From positions 50,917,185-50,981,184 of the forward strand of contig CM037598.1 of assembly GCA_021018995.1 (NCBI GenBank): 64,000 bases of DNA, read 5' to 3'. Both the position numbers and the translations under genes were made by a program. Below are positions 12,576 to 23,011 of this stretch, piece after piece (positions within the stretch are counted from its first letter, which is position 1; each line of letters begins with the position of its first letter). The stretch is from Chloranthus sessilifolius (Eukaryota; Streptophyta; Magnoliopsida; Chloranthales; Chloranthaceae). The notes beneath the pieces are model-generated. The model had not been told where the DNA came from and did not search any database. It saw only the letters and a program-made list of their open reading frames with translations.

Positions 12576-12944
12576 TGTTAATCAGTGAAAAATATCATTT
12601 TTCACCTCCTAACCTAACCTTTGATGGACCTTTGAGGTGACTAATAATGTGTCTTGAGTATGTTTTATAGTTAAGTAATAAATTGCAGTCATAGTGCAGA
12701 CATCCATCTAGAAATGCCAAAGAGACCTGCTGCTTCAACATGTTCTCATGCAGCCCAAAAGGCCAGCCATCAAGTAGTTCACAGAGCTTCAGAAGTCTAT
12801 GGGAATGAAATGTGTCCAACTAGGCACACATGGGAGCAAGAGAAATTGCATTGAACGAAGATTGAACCCCTCAAAGGGCTACTATGTGCTGGACAGATGA
12901 AGGACAACACCTCAAGTTGTGTGCCAGCTGTGGTAGCAAAGAAC

Positions 12945-13560
12945 AAAACATATCGAGTGGTTAGTTCAACCTGTCGAGAGGTCTGGGAGCTGAAATGAAA
13001 GCTATCGAGAGGTTAATTCATCCTGTTGAGAGGACTTGAAGTTGCATTACAACCTATGGAGAGGGTCTAGTATGAAGAAATGGATATTTTGAGAGGTTGA
13101 CAACAGCTATCGAAGGGTTTAAATTGCTAAAGAGAACCTGTCGATAAGTGCAAGTCATCCTGTCGAGGAGTTACCTAAAACAGCTATGCTCGCAAGGTGC
13201 AGAAAGTAGGAATTAAACCTATTGAGAGGTTTCCCTGAACCTATCGAATAGTCAGAGGCAGCTTGTCGAAAACATACCTGAAGCAAAATGGATTCTCGCT
13301 AGGTTACAATGAACCTATCGAATAGAAGGAAAGGTCTTGTAGAAGACTTACCTGGAGATGTATTGGACTTCGCGAGGATTGAATCATCCTGTCGAGAGGA
13401 TGGCTGAAGCCAGTGTAGCAGTTACACATTGCATCATCTTGTCGAGTAGTCAAAAGATCCTATCGAAGGCTAAATGCAACTTGTCGAAGGCTTAATCCAA
13501 CCTGTTGAATGGAGCACAAATGAGTCTCAAAACCTGTTGAGAGGTCCTCTGAACGTCTCG
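12945..13560 (+). repeat. CG-palindrome motif array in LTR U3 (A)
   Basis: Many degenerate copies of CCTGTCGAGAGG, CTATCGAGAGGTT and related sequences. They lie about 370-985 bp into the LTR and upstream of the TATA box at 13841. It is the same motif as at 7020-7496. Confidence 0.75.
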
Positions 13561-13840
13561 AGGCACGATTTGGAACTTCTCAGTTCCAGCTGAGAGTGTT
13601 GCTCACTTCAATGCATTATACATGCATCCTGAGGCATGTTAACAACCCTTGGGAGTATTTTTTGAATGTAAATGGGCACGAATGGGAACCCTCTAACCAG
13701 CTCACATGTACTTGTCCAATTTGAACCAATTGGTGGAGAGTTTCTAGAAGCAAAATCACCCACATCAGTATCTCAGAATAACAACATTATTCCCTTGAGC
13801 TCTGATTGGCTGAAACAGATCTGAGGACAGAGGGGAAGAC

Positions 13841-13847
13841 TATAAAT
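13841..13847 (+). promoter_or_regulatory. TATA box of LTR A
   Basis: TATAAAT in a context (GAAGACTATAAATGGAAG) repeated in the array LTRs at 21846-21852 and 29324-29330 on the other strand. Confidence 0.65.
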
Positions 13848-14277
13848 GGAAGAGAAGTTTAACCGAAAAACCATCTAGAAATTGAGAGAGCCAGAGCCCA
13901 TATTCGAATTCCCTTTTTCCTCCAAGATTTCATCCCTCTTCCTTCATCCCCATTCTCTCTTTAGTCCAATGATGGTTGGCTAAACACTTGTAGCAGTTAG
14001 GGTGAGGTCTAGCTATAAGTTGAGAGGTTGAGAGCTCTGTAAGAGGATTAGATGTTGCACAGATTGTAGATTTGAGAACAATTATACTGTAAGTTGTATT
14101 GAATCAGTGAATTATTGATTGTAAAGTTAATTTGAATCTATAGATCTCTTGAATGCCATTTGATTTCCCTAGATTTAATATCCCTGTGGATGCCTGATCT
14201 TGTAGCCTTGCATCCACACCATCTGTAATGATTTAATTGTTCTGATTAACACCTTTGAATTGGAGGAAATTCCTAGG

Positions 14278-14309
14278 ATGATCTGTGGCCATTAAAGTAA
14301 ATAGATCAT
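14278..14309 (+). ncRNA. Conserved leader hairpin HP1 (A copy)
   Basis: ATGATCTGT pairs with ATAGATCAT around a conserved loop GGCCATTAAAGTA. Other subfamilies have ATGGTCTGT/ACAGACCAT or ATACTCTGT/ACAGAGTAT, which are compensatory changes. A second stem, CATCTG/CAGATG, is at 14361-14382. Confidence 0.6.
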
Positions 14310-14849
14310 AGCCTTAAGATCAATCCCATTCTCTCGTCTAGATTGGATTTCTCTACCTTGCATCTGTGCTTGTAGCCAGATGAAGGATAGTTGCAAATCA
14401 ATCTCTTGCATTGCCTCTGAACCAATCAATTTTCATTGAAGACCAAAATCCCCAGCTGCTGTTCTCCCCGTTTTGATTTTAATTCCCCAAATCCTTTTCT
14501 CCATTTCTTTAAATTTGTGTTTTACTCACCTCTGGATCATTTGCTTTTACATATAATTTTTTATTGTTTTAGTAAAGTGACAATCCTTTAATACCTCTCC
14601 TCTTTTCCTTCTTGCTTTAGTTTAAATTAGGATAGGATAGAGTGTCAGATCTGTTATAGATATGGAGATTTAGCATATTTTAAAGCACAATTCCCTGTGG
14701 ACATACCCCTACTTACCCCTTTAAAACTTGCTGTAACAGCCCTGGTTCATGCAGGCCTGATTGTCTTACCTTAGTTCCATATTGTTGTGGTTTGTCCTCT
14801 AGTATGTTGTTCTTAATCTCTTAATAATTACAAGGTAGGCATTACAATA

Positions 14850-14940
14850 ATTTTTTGGCACCGCTACCTTAGCAATTTCATCAGTTTTTTCCTTATTTTT
14901 GTCTTCATTTTTCTGTTGGGGTTCATCAACACATAGTCGG
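14850..14940 (+). mobile_element. Degenerate PBS and leader of a second Athila copy in tandem with A
   Basis: Six bases after the LTR end, TGGCACCGCTACC (14856 on) resembles the tRNA-Asp primer site TGGCGCCGTTGCC of element B. LTR, 6-nt spacer and PBS match B's layout, so a new internal domain starts here. The right limit is uncertain; it runs into the leader of an Ogre/Tat-like element. Confidence 0.6.
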
Positions 14941-15023
14941 AGGGGGTGAGTAAAAAAATAGTAATAAAGGTTAGTAAAAATAAAAAAGAGAAGGCCAAAT
15001 TCAATGGGAAGCTCTAGTAGCTA

Positions 15024-15042
15024 CTCCCCAGCAGAGTCGCCA
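15024..15042 (-). promoter_or_regulatory. Primer binding site of Ogre/Tat-like element
   Basis: The minus strand reads TGGCGACTCTGCTGGGGAG, two bases after an LTR end. Ogre-type Gypsy elements are known to use tRNA-Arg, and this sequence fits that type; I could not check the tRNA itself. Confidence 0.65.
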
Positions 15043-15044
15043 TC

Positions 15045-16511
15045 TGTGCAACCGTGGATTTTTGACGATCCCGTCGTGACGATGTGCTCATGAAAAATAT
15101 TTAGAGTCACCACCCGGAGCTTTTGGTGTCCCGGGAAACCCAAATCAAATTTAAAGAGCACCGAAGTGCCGAAAATTGACTCTGAATCCGGTCTACACCA
15201 AAGGCTATTGGGTAGGGGCTTCAGTTATCGATTAGGAAGGTGTTAGGCACCCAATCAACCCGCTTAATATGGTCTCTACTGATGGCCAAAATAAAAATGA
15301 TATAAAAGAAATAAAATGCCTTCTTCTTGCCCAAAGGGCCTTAAAATCCTATTTATGCCCCTCCATTCTTACCAAAAATTTTACAGTGTAACAGCATAAA
15401 TGAGAGGATGGAGGAAGAACTGAGAAGCTAGAGGAGTAGAGGGGAGAGAAAGAGCTCTCAAGCCTTTGTTGCACCGCTGTGGAGGCTTGCGTTGGTTTGC
15501 TTTGGTGAGCTTTTGATGGCTTGTATAGCTTGATGATGGATCTTAACACCTAGGGTGGATAGCTAAGTGGTAGAGAAGGAGGCTAGGGGGGAAGCACACA
15601 CATAAACTAAAGCTTTTTTATGAAAGGCTAAGGTTTTAAAGTTATGAAATTTGTATGTAAAATGGTGCACTAGGGGAGAGAGAGAAGGGATTCCTTAATC
15701 TCTAATTTGCAAAATTTTTCAAGCCTTTATAAAGGGAGGGGTGCCTCTCTATTTATAGGAAAAAGAGAGGTTAGGAGGGTGTTTAAAGGCTAACTTGGAT
15801 TACTAATTAGGTAATCTAGCCATCTAAGGTTTCCTATGGTTTTTGGAGCCTTGAAATGTGTGAAGTGATGCTCCAATGGTGGATGATAGGGTGGGGCTTT
15901 AAACCTTTTAAGGGGTTGCACATAGATAGTAAATGGGTGCAACAGAACTAACAAAACACACCTTAAGGGTTAAGATGGTCAACAAATCAAACCCCAGTCT
16001 TGAATTTTGAGGCAAAAACTCACAGTCACTATTCCTAAGCCTGGCGCAACTAATAGATGTGTCAGGCAAAGGTACAGCAAAATAGTGCTTGAACAAGGTT
16101 TTAACTCCACATAATTACAATTCTGCCCCTGAGCGTTGGAATTCCGTAACTTCTTGCATATAGCTCCGATTGGGGTGATCCTTGGCTCGTTAGAATGCTG
16201 AGGACTTCTACTTTTAAATGGTGTGAAATTTGATTATAGTAAAAGGTCACAGCTAGTCTCAGTGCACCACTCTTCATCCGTTGCTTGGGAAAGCTTGGTT
16301 TAGGTCCGGAATGGTTGCTAAGGGTTGGGATGGGTTTCTAAGAGTTCGGGAAGGTTCCTAAGGGATCTAGGGGGATTCCTAAGGGTTTGGAATTACTCTT
16401 AAGATTTTAGAAGGGTTCCTAAGGGTTCCATACATGCCATCAAAAGCTCGGAGATGCGACACTCTTGAAATGTGTCTTAATCAGGCCTTAGGCCAAATTT
16501 GGGTGTCTACA
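15045..16511 (-). mobile_element. 5' LTR of an Ogre/Tat-like Gypsy element
   Basis: The minus strand starts TGTAGACACCC at 16511 and ends GTTGCACA at 15045, about 1467 bp, followed by the PBS. It contains the stretch GGTGTTAGGCACCC common in this lineage. It was inserted into a MULE transposase gene: the flank at 16512 is transposase sequence. Only the LTR, PBS and a short leader remain. The small ORFs inside (15349, 15908) have no recognisable product. Confidence 0.72.
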
Positions 16512-17430
16512 ACGTGATGAATGAAATTTTTGAAATTGACTTGGAATTAATCGCGCCCGTATGGTTGAGCTCTCTTTCTGCCAATCCATTGTAGCACCTT
16601 CTTCATGTGCTCGTCAGCTTTCGAGCAGAGGCGGGTGCTCTATTTCTCAGATATTTGTCGGCGCTTTTGAAAATGATCGACGACTTTCTCTCTAGTAGTT
16701 TTGATTAAGTCGATAATTGGTCTCTCTTGAGCTATCTTTAGTACACTGTTGATGCTTTCAGCATTATTCGTAGTTAGAGAATCGTACTGCCTTCCTATGA
16801 AATGTGCGCATGCCCAATGTTTCGAGTCTATTCTACGGCCCGAGGATCAGTAACTTCTTTTTTCATTTTATTTATAAAATGATCAAATCTCTCTTCTGAA
16901 TATGCACGTGCAGTGCTCCACCATAGATGATCCACCCCGCTCTTTAGGTACTTGTGTACAAAATTTTGTGTCATATGTCACATGTAATAGTTGTGGTATG
17001 CGTTAGGGAAGGTCCATTTCATCGCCTTTATTAAACCCTTTGACCTATCTTTGATCGATCACAAGCACACTTATTCAAGAAACCACATCCATGTGTCCAC
17101 TTTTTCTAACTTAACAATGGAAAATGCTAACGGTAATATATGGCTATTGCCATCTCGCATTGAGGCGATAAGTAGGATTCTTTCGAAACGTTCCCATAGG
17201 TGTGTGCCATCTACAAGAAATATGTATAGATTTCATGCACGGTCAAAACTCAAAAAATAATTGGAACTTACCGCCGTTAAGTTGAAAGGATATCATTAGA
17301 TCCTCTCCATCTCCTTAATGTAGGCGGTAGATCGAAATTACCTTTCAATATCTTTCTATCTGCATGAGTTCTTGCAAGGCCTTAGAATATATGATTTATA
17401 CGTTATAAGTTTTTACAATATCAAACATTA
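16512..17430 (-). pseudogene. MULE transposase fragment, left inverted copy
   Basis: Read on the minus strand, this matches the right-hand copy at 17640-18422 at roughly 85-90% (10 differences in 87 bases next to the LTR junction). It encodes a Mutator-like transposase core with many stops: a degraded catalytic-Asp region, QDGNG-type beta strand, then NNAESxNSV and RPIIDLI motifs. The C-terminal part is cut by the LTR at 16511. Transposase would cut and move Mutator-like DNA elements; this copy cannot. Confidence 0.75.
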
Positions 17431-17434
17431 TCGA

Positions 17435-18422
17435 CACAGGTGTGTAGTCATTGCTAAAGGTTATAACATGCAAATCACATATTCTAAGGCTTGGAGGGAG
17501 AAAGAACTCGCCCTGAATGATATTAGAGGCAGTTGAGAAGGGTAATTGATGGATCACTGGACTACGTGAAGGAGATGGAGAGGGTAGATCCTAATGTACG
17601 AACATCCTTTCAACTTACACTTTACAGGAAGTTCCAAAGATTTTTTTTGAGTTTTAGCCCGTGCATCGGAAGCTACTACAATACACTTCGTCGCATATCT
17701 CTTGTAGATAGAACACACCTACGGGAACGTTCCGAAGGGATCCCACTTATCACCTCAAAGCAAGATGGAAATGGCCATATATTACCTTTAGTATTTGCCG
17801 TTGTCGAGTTAGAAGAAGAGGATATGTTGATGTGGTTCTTGAACGGGTAGGTGCATTTGTGATCGGTCAAGGATAGGTCGAAGGGTTTAATAAAGGCAGT
17901 GAAATAGATCTTCCCTAACGCATACCACAGCTATTTCATGCGACATATGACACAAAATTTGGTACACAAGTACCCAAAGAATAGGGTGGATCGTCTTTGG
18001 TGGAGTGTAGCACGTACATATTCAGTAGAGAGATTTGATCATTTTATGAACAAAATAAAGAAAGATATCGATGATCCTCAGGCCGTAGAGTATATTTTAA
18101 AAATATAATTGAAACGTTGGGGACACGCATATTTCAAAGGAAGGTAGTACGATTCCCTGACTATAAATAATGCTGAAAGCTTGAATAGTGTACTGAAGAT
18201 AGCTCGAGAGAGACCAATTATCGACTTAATTAGAACTACTAGAGAGAAATTCGCCGATCATTTTCAAAAGTGCCGACAGATATCTGAGAAATAGAGCAGC
18301 CTCCTCTGCCCAAAAGTAGACGAGCACATAAAGAAGGTGCTACAATGGATTGGTAGAAAGAGAGTTCAACCATATGGGCATGATCAATTCCGACTCAATT
18401 TCAGAAATTTCATTCATCACGC
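17435..18422 (+). pseudogene. MULE transposase fragment, right inverted copy
   Basis: The longest open part is 17533-17850: DPNVRTSFQL, then SFSPCIGSYYNTL, VDRTHLRER, QDGNGHILPLVFAVVE and MWFLNG. This is the usual start of the MULE transposase core, with the family's DGTHL changed to DRTHL (the Asp is retained). Further right are NNAESLNSVL and RERPIIDLIRTTRE. Stops and frameshifts break it. An LTR start interrupts it at 18423, at the same transposase position as in the left copy. The two copies are head to head around about 17430. Confidence 0.78.
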
Positions 18423-18965
18423 TGTAGACACCCAAATTTGGCCCAAGGCCTGATCGAGACGCATTTCGAGAGAGGCGCATCTCCGAGCTTTTAATAGCAT
18501 GTATGAAACCCGTAGGAACCTTTCCAAAATCTTAGGAGCCATTCTAAACCCCTAGGAATCCCCCTAGATCTCTTAGGAACCTTCTCGAACCCTTAGAAAC
18601 CCATCCCGACCTTTAGAAACCATTCTGAACCAAAACCTAGCTTTCCCGAGTAATGGATGAAGAGTGGTGCACAGGACTAGCTGTGACCTTCTACTATAAT
18701 CAAATCTCATACCATTGAAAAGTAAAAGTCCTCAGCTTTCCAACCAGCCAAGGATCAACCCAATCGGAGCTATATGCAAGAAGTTACGACATTCCGAAGC
18801 TCAAGAGCAGAATTGTAAATATGTGGAGTTCCCATTGGGGATTTGGCACAAGTATTACTTGCGCCAAGCCATTTCTCCCTAGAAATGTCTTAGCGCAACT
18901 AATAGTTGCGCCTCCTATATATGGATCCACCTGCGGGCTTTCAACTTCCCAAAACCCTATTCAAG
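18423..18965 (+). mobile_element. Truncated Ogre/Tat-like LTR, inverted relative to 15045-16511
   Basis: It starts TGTAGACACCC and matches the left LTR in reverse (GGCCTGATCGAGACGCATTT, CTCCGAGCTTTT). It breaks off near 18965 at a pyrimidine tract belonging to the Athila array. LTR and MULE together form a large imperfect palindrome. Confidence 0.7.
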
Positions 18966-19672
18966 CACTATTTCTTTTTCTTTTCTTTTTTTGCTTTTCT
19001 CTTTCTTTTTGTACTCTTTCGTTTGTAATATTTTTTGTTTATGTGTGTGCTACAATGCCACAATTCTGCAACTGATGCACGGCTACCTTCAATTTTATTC
19101 TTCATCTTCCACCTTGCTCCTCTAACCTCACTTCTCCCCCACTTCCTGAATTCTCAGATTGAGGGTGAACTAAAACAGGTCAAGAAGTTCAGGGAAAAAA
19201 AATATTTTAGTTTTTGTCAAAGAAAACTTATAATTTTAAGGCTCAAATTGTGTTTATCAAGGGCAGTTGAAAGGTGGGGAATTTTAAGCTCAAACTACCC
19301 AAAAGAGGGCCTTACATCATTTCTTCAATGTCCTGAGTGCTGTCAATTTATCTCAACATGGAGTGCATAACTTTTAGTGAAAGAAAGAAGGTTCAAACAG
19401 TCCTTAGAGCAGAAAGATTTTGCCAAAACATTATTCAAAAGAAATTTTCACAGGCCCAACTCTCACTGTGTATGGTCTTCCTTAGGACTCTCAAGACATG
19501 TTCTTGCTTTTTCTCTCTTTAGTAGTTTACTACACTAATTATGATAAAAATTTATTGATGATGTCTTGCAGGGAAATGATGAATTTTCAAAAAGATCCAA
19601 AATTTGAACAGTCTACCATAAATGATTAAATCTTCCTTTTTCAAAATTGCTCAGTTTGAAATTCTGCTAAGA
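18966..19672 (-). mobile_element. Athila 3' noncoding region, array unit 1 (truncated)
   Basis: Homologous to 23880-24608. The PPT-proximal part is missing. Plastid DNA begins at about 19673, after a GCTAA where unit 3 continues as ordinary Athila sequence. No gene; ORFs such as 19035-19370 are chance readings. Confidence 0.7.
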
Positions 19673-19763
19673 AAGAAAATGAAATATTCAATTTAAATGG
19701 AAGTAATTCAAAATCATCCGGTTAGGATCGATCTAAACCAGCCCATTCTGTATACGATTCAGC

Positions 19764-19877
19764 ATGCCAACTATTAAGCAACTTATTAGAAATACAAGAC
19801 AGCCAATCAGAAATGTCACGAAATCCCCCGCTCTTCGAGGATGTCCTCAGCGCCGAGGAACGTGTACTAGGGTGTAT
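19764..19877 (+). pseudogene. rps12: Plastid rps12 exon 1 (nuclear copy 1)
   Basis: Encodes the 38-residue first exon of plastid ribosomal protein S12 ([13 protein letters not shown] to CTRVY), an SSU protein at the decoding centre. It is followed at 19878 by GTGCGACTCG, the start of the group II trans-spliced intron. The exon is undamaged. In plastids it must be trans-spliced to exons 2-3, which are absent, and it has no nuclear promoter or transit peptide, so it is not functional here. The open frame runs to 19949 only by reading through intron sequence. Confidence 0.92.
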
Positions 19878-20345
19878 GTGCGACTCGTTCAGATCATGAG
19901 CTGGAACAAACGAGACGATTTTTCCCATATCAATGACCAGTACCAATGAATAGGATAGAAAAGATCTATTATATACCTCTATTGTGTATGGAATTTATGG
20001 TTTCCATTGGTGCAAACCCAATCACCTCAATTTGAGATGAGAAGCAATTCCCCATTGGTAGCAAATGGTTATCCATTAAGCGGGGGAAATGATATTTAAG
20101 AAGCAGTAAGATTATGCTCTTACTCTTGCAAGAACGGACTAACAGGGTCAGCTACCTAGCCAACTTTCATAATTAAATGCCGTCACTGTATGGATAGATC
20201 TTATTGTGAAAAGACCTATTACTGGATAATTCAATTCATGGGTAGAGCCAAAAAGTGTGAACTGTACAAGTTACCAATAACATTGATTAAATGAGAGAAG
20301 GAGCTCCGGTGTATAGAGAGGGCCTCACCGTTTAAGAAGTAACCA
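19878..20345 (+). other. Plastid rps12 5' half of trans-spliced group II intron and adjoining plastid DNA
   Basis: It continues directly from exon 1 with the group II 5' consensus GTGCG. It is almost identical to 24816-25240 up to about 20240; after that the copies diverge. The exact end of the rps12-derived part before psbD is uncertain (20345-20380). Confidence 0.65.
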
Positions 20346-20375
20346 TAGAAACGATGGAACCCACTATTTATTTAT

Positions 20376-20857
20376 CAATTGACAAAGTCATAAGCACATA
20401 GGTTCAGAGCCAGACCGATTACTCCAACAGCTCTCATCCATAAAACGGTTACTGGTACAAATAACATAAAGAAATGTAACCAACGTTTATTGGAAAAAAC
20501 AACCCCAAAGATTTGGTACCAAAAGCGGTTAGCAGTGACCATCGAATAAGTCTCTTCGGCTTGAGTTGGGTTAAAATCACCGCATGTATTTGCACTGTCA
20601 CCATCTTTGAATAAAGTATTTTCTATGGTAGCACCATGAGTAGCGCATAGCAGAGCAGCGCCCAATATTCCAACAACTCCCATCATGTGAAAGGGGTTCA
20701 ACGTCCAATTATGAAACCCTTGGAAGAAAAGGATGAATCAAAATATAGCTGCTACACAAAAATTGGGCGCGAGGAACCAACCAGATTGACCTAGTGCATA
20801 AATCAAGAATACAGAAACAAAAATAGTACTTGGAGCAGAGAATGAGATTGCATTATT
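20376..20857 (-). pseudogene. psbD: Plastid psbD internal fragment (nuclear copy 1)
   Basis: The minus strand encodes about 160 residues from the middle of photosystem II D2 protein: from the NAIAF-like start at the LTR junction, through [46 protein letters not shown] and [13 protein letters not shown] to a YDFV-like end. Both ends of the gene are missing. There are many replacements ([14 protein letters not shown]) and one stop upstream of the open part. D2 binds the reaction-centre cofactors with D1; this copy is dead DNA. Confidence 0.9.
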
Positions 20858-21383
20858 GTTGTATTGCTTACCTTGCAATTATTAAAGGGCTAAAAACAGC
20901 AAACTAAAGGTAAAATCATAGAGAAATGGGATTAAGAAAATCAATCAGTCCTGCAAGAACCAAGGCTGTTGCAGCAAGCTTTAAGGGGTCTTAGAGGGTA
21001 AGTCCACAGGGAAATGTTCTTTAAAATAGGGTAAATCTTCATATCTATATCAGATCTGGCACATTATCCTATCCTAATTTAATTTAAACAAGAAAGGAAA
21101 GAGGAGAGGTTTTAAGGATTATCACTTTACTAAAAACTACAAAAATACAATGTAAAATCAAATGATCTAGAGCAAAGTAAGACAAAGATTTAATTGAATA
21201 GAGAAGAAGATTAAAATCAAAATGGGGAGAATAGCAATTAGGGTTTTTTGTCTTTACTAAAAATTGATTAGTTCAAAGACAATGGAGGAGCTTGATTTGC
21301 AACAGTCCTTCATCTGGCTATAAGATCAGACGTAAGGTATAAGAATCTAATCTAGACCAGAGAATTGGATTGATCTTAAGGGT

Positions 21384-21415
21384 ATGATCTGTCCACTTGA
21401 ATGGTCGCAGATCAT
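21384..21415 (-). ncRNA. Leader hairpin HP1 (array LTR1)
   Basis: On the minus strand ATGATCTG pairs with CAGATCAT around GACCATTCAAGTGG; this is the A-U version of the stem. Confidence 0.55.
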
Positions 21416-22124
21416 CCTATAGACTTTTTCCAATCCTAAGCTTTTAATTACAACAGTGAGATTATTGTAGATGTTGTGGATGCAAGGCTACAAGCTCAAG
21501 CATCCACAGGGAGATTTAATCTAGGGATATCAAATGCAATCTAGAGATCTGTAGATCGAAATTAACTCTATAATCAATAATATACTGATTCAATATAAAC
21601 TTACAGAACAATGTGCTCAAATCTGCAATCTGTGCAACATTCAATCCCCATACAAAGCCTTGAACCTCTCAATTTACAACTCTCAACCTCACCCTAGCTA
21701 TTAAAGTTGTTTAGCCTACCATGGGTGGTATAAAGAGAGAATGGGGAAGAAGGAAGAGGGATGAAATTTTGGATGGAAGAGGGAATTCAAATTTGGTCTG
21801 AGCTCTCTCAATTTTTAGATGGTTCTTCTGTGTAATTTCTCTTCCATTTATAGTCTTCCCTTCTGTCCTCAGATCTGTTTTAGCCAATCAGAGCTTAAGG
21901 GAATAAGTCTGTTATTCTGAGCTGCTGATATGGCTGATTTTTCTTCCAGAAGCTTTCCACCAATTGGTCCAAACTGGACAAGTACATGTGAGGTGGTTAA
22001 AGGGTTCCCATTCGTACCCATTTGTATTCCAAAAATATCCCCAAGGGTTGTTAACATGCCTTAGAACATGTGCACAGAGCACTGAAGTGAGAAGCTAATG
22101 TGGTTGGAACTGAGAAGTTCCCAA

Positions 22125-22640
22125 TTCGTGTGTCGAGAGGTTCAGGGAACCTTTCGACAGGTTCTGAGTCCCCTTGGTGCCCATTCTGACATGTTGGGGT
22201 AGGCTTTCGATAGGTTCTGTTGAACTGGTTGATAGGATAACCTCAATATCTAACTATTGTTCGAGCTCCATTCATCCTCTCGACAGGTTATAATCTAACC
22301 TCTCGATTTCTTATACAACTCCAGTTGAGCTTTCGACAGGTTCTATTATGCTTCTCGTCAAGTTGACTAAACCTCGCAAAAATGGATGCAGCTTTAGGTA
22401 AGTCCTCGCTAGGTTGGCTTTGACTACTCACTAGGTTTAGGGGAACCTCTCGACATGTAGCTGGAACCTCACAAGCTTCCCTATATCTCCAGGTGACCTA
22501 TCAACAGGATGCACTATACTAATCGACAGGTTCTGTGAACCTCTGGAACTCTTCACTTTTTCACCTCAAGACCTCTCAACCGGTTGGAATACAGCTCTAG
22601 AACCTCTCGACAGGTTGAATTAACCTCTCGAGCTCTTTTG
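22125..22640 (-). repeat. CG-palindrome motif array in array LTR1
   Basis: Repeated TTTCGACAGGTTC, CTCTCGACAGGTT and related sequences, in both orientations; same motif as element A. Confidence 0.7.
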
Positions 22641-23011
22641 CTCTTTGCTTCCATAGCTGGCACACATCTTTGGGGTGCTGTCCTTCATATGTCAGCACAC
22701 AGTAGCCTCCTTAGTGGTTAAATCTTCATCCAATGCAGCCGCTCTTGCTCTCATGTGTGCCCAATTGGACACATGGCATTCCCATAGACTTTTGAAACTC
22801 TGTGGACTGCTTGATGGCTAGCCTTTTGGGCTGCAGGAGCACATGTATGAGCAACAGGTCCCTTCTTTGGCAATTTTAGATGGATGTCTGCACTATGATT
22901 GCACTTCATTGCTTAACTACAAAACATACTCAAGGCACATTATTAGTCACCTCAAAGGTCCATCAAAGGTTAGGTTAGGATGTGAAAAATAGTATTTTTC
23001 ACTGATCAACA

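Larger units (their letters stand above)
1069..14849 (+). mobile_element. Element A: 5'-truncated Athila retrotransposon
   Basis: Order on the plus strand: end of protease, RT (split by solo LTR H), RNase H, integrase, CG-motif spacer, env-like ORF, 3' noncoding region, PPT and LTR. The 5' LTR, PBS, gag and the protease active site are missing. Order and protein similarity match complete element B. All ORFs carry stops or frameshifts, so it is inactive. The LTR is followed by a primer-site-like sequence, so a second copy once lay in tandem on its right. Confidence 0.9.
12576..14849 (+). mobile_element. LTR of element A
   Basis: It starts TGTTAATC and ends ACAATA (expected ACAACA). About 2274 bp. 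It contains the TCGA-type palindrome array (12945-13560), TATAAAT at 13841-13847, the leader hairpins (14278-14309 and 14361-14382) and the conserved end with CTGTGGAC and AAAACTTGCT. Array LTRs 20858-23011 and 25795-30489 are its closest relatives here. No gene. Confidence 0.9.
19673..20857. other. Plastid DNA insertion, copy 1 (rps12 and psbD segments)
   Basis: Two plastid pieces are fused: the rps12 5' region (plus) and a psbD internal segment (minus). They are not neighbours in usual angiosperm plastid maps, so the insert is composite. The right end stops exactly at an Athila LTR terminus (20858). A second copy with the same junctions is at 24609-25794. Confidence 0.88.
20858..23011 (-). 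mobile_element. Array LTR1 (Athila, A subfamily)
   Basis: The minus strand starts TGTTGATC at 23011 and ends TACAACA at 20858; 2154 bp. It has TATAAAT (21846-21852), a TCGA palindrome array (22125-22640) upstream of it, and hairpin HP1 at 21384-21415. The right flank is a PPT, so it is the 3' LTR of unit 2. The left flank is psbD rather than a PBS. Confidence 0.9.

Noticed and set aside
19722-19946. 74-residue open frame on the minus strand, identical at 24660-24884
   Set aside because: It is the antisense of plastid rps12 exon 1 and intron; identity only reflects the duplicated plastid DNA.
19764-19949. A functional nuclear rps12 gene
   Set aside because: Only exon 1 is present, running into group II intron sequence; no transit peptide or exons 2-3.
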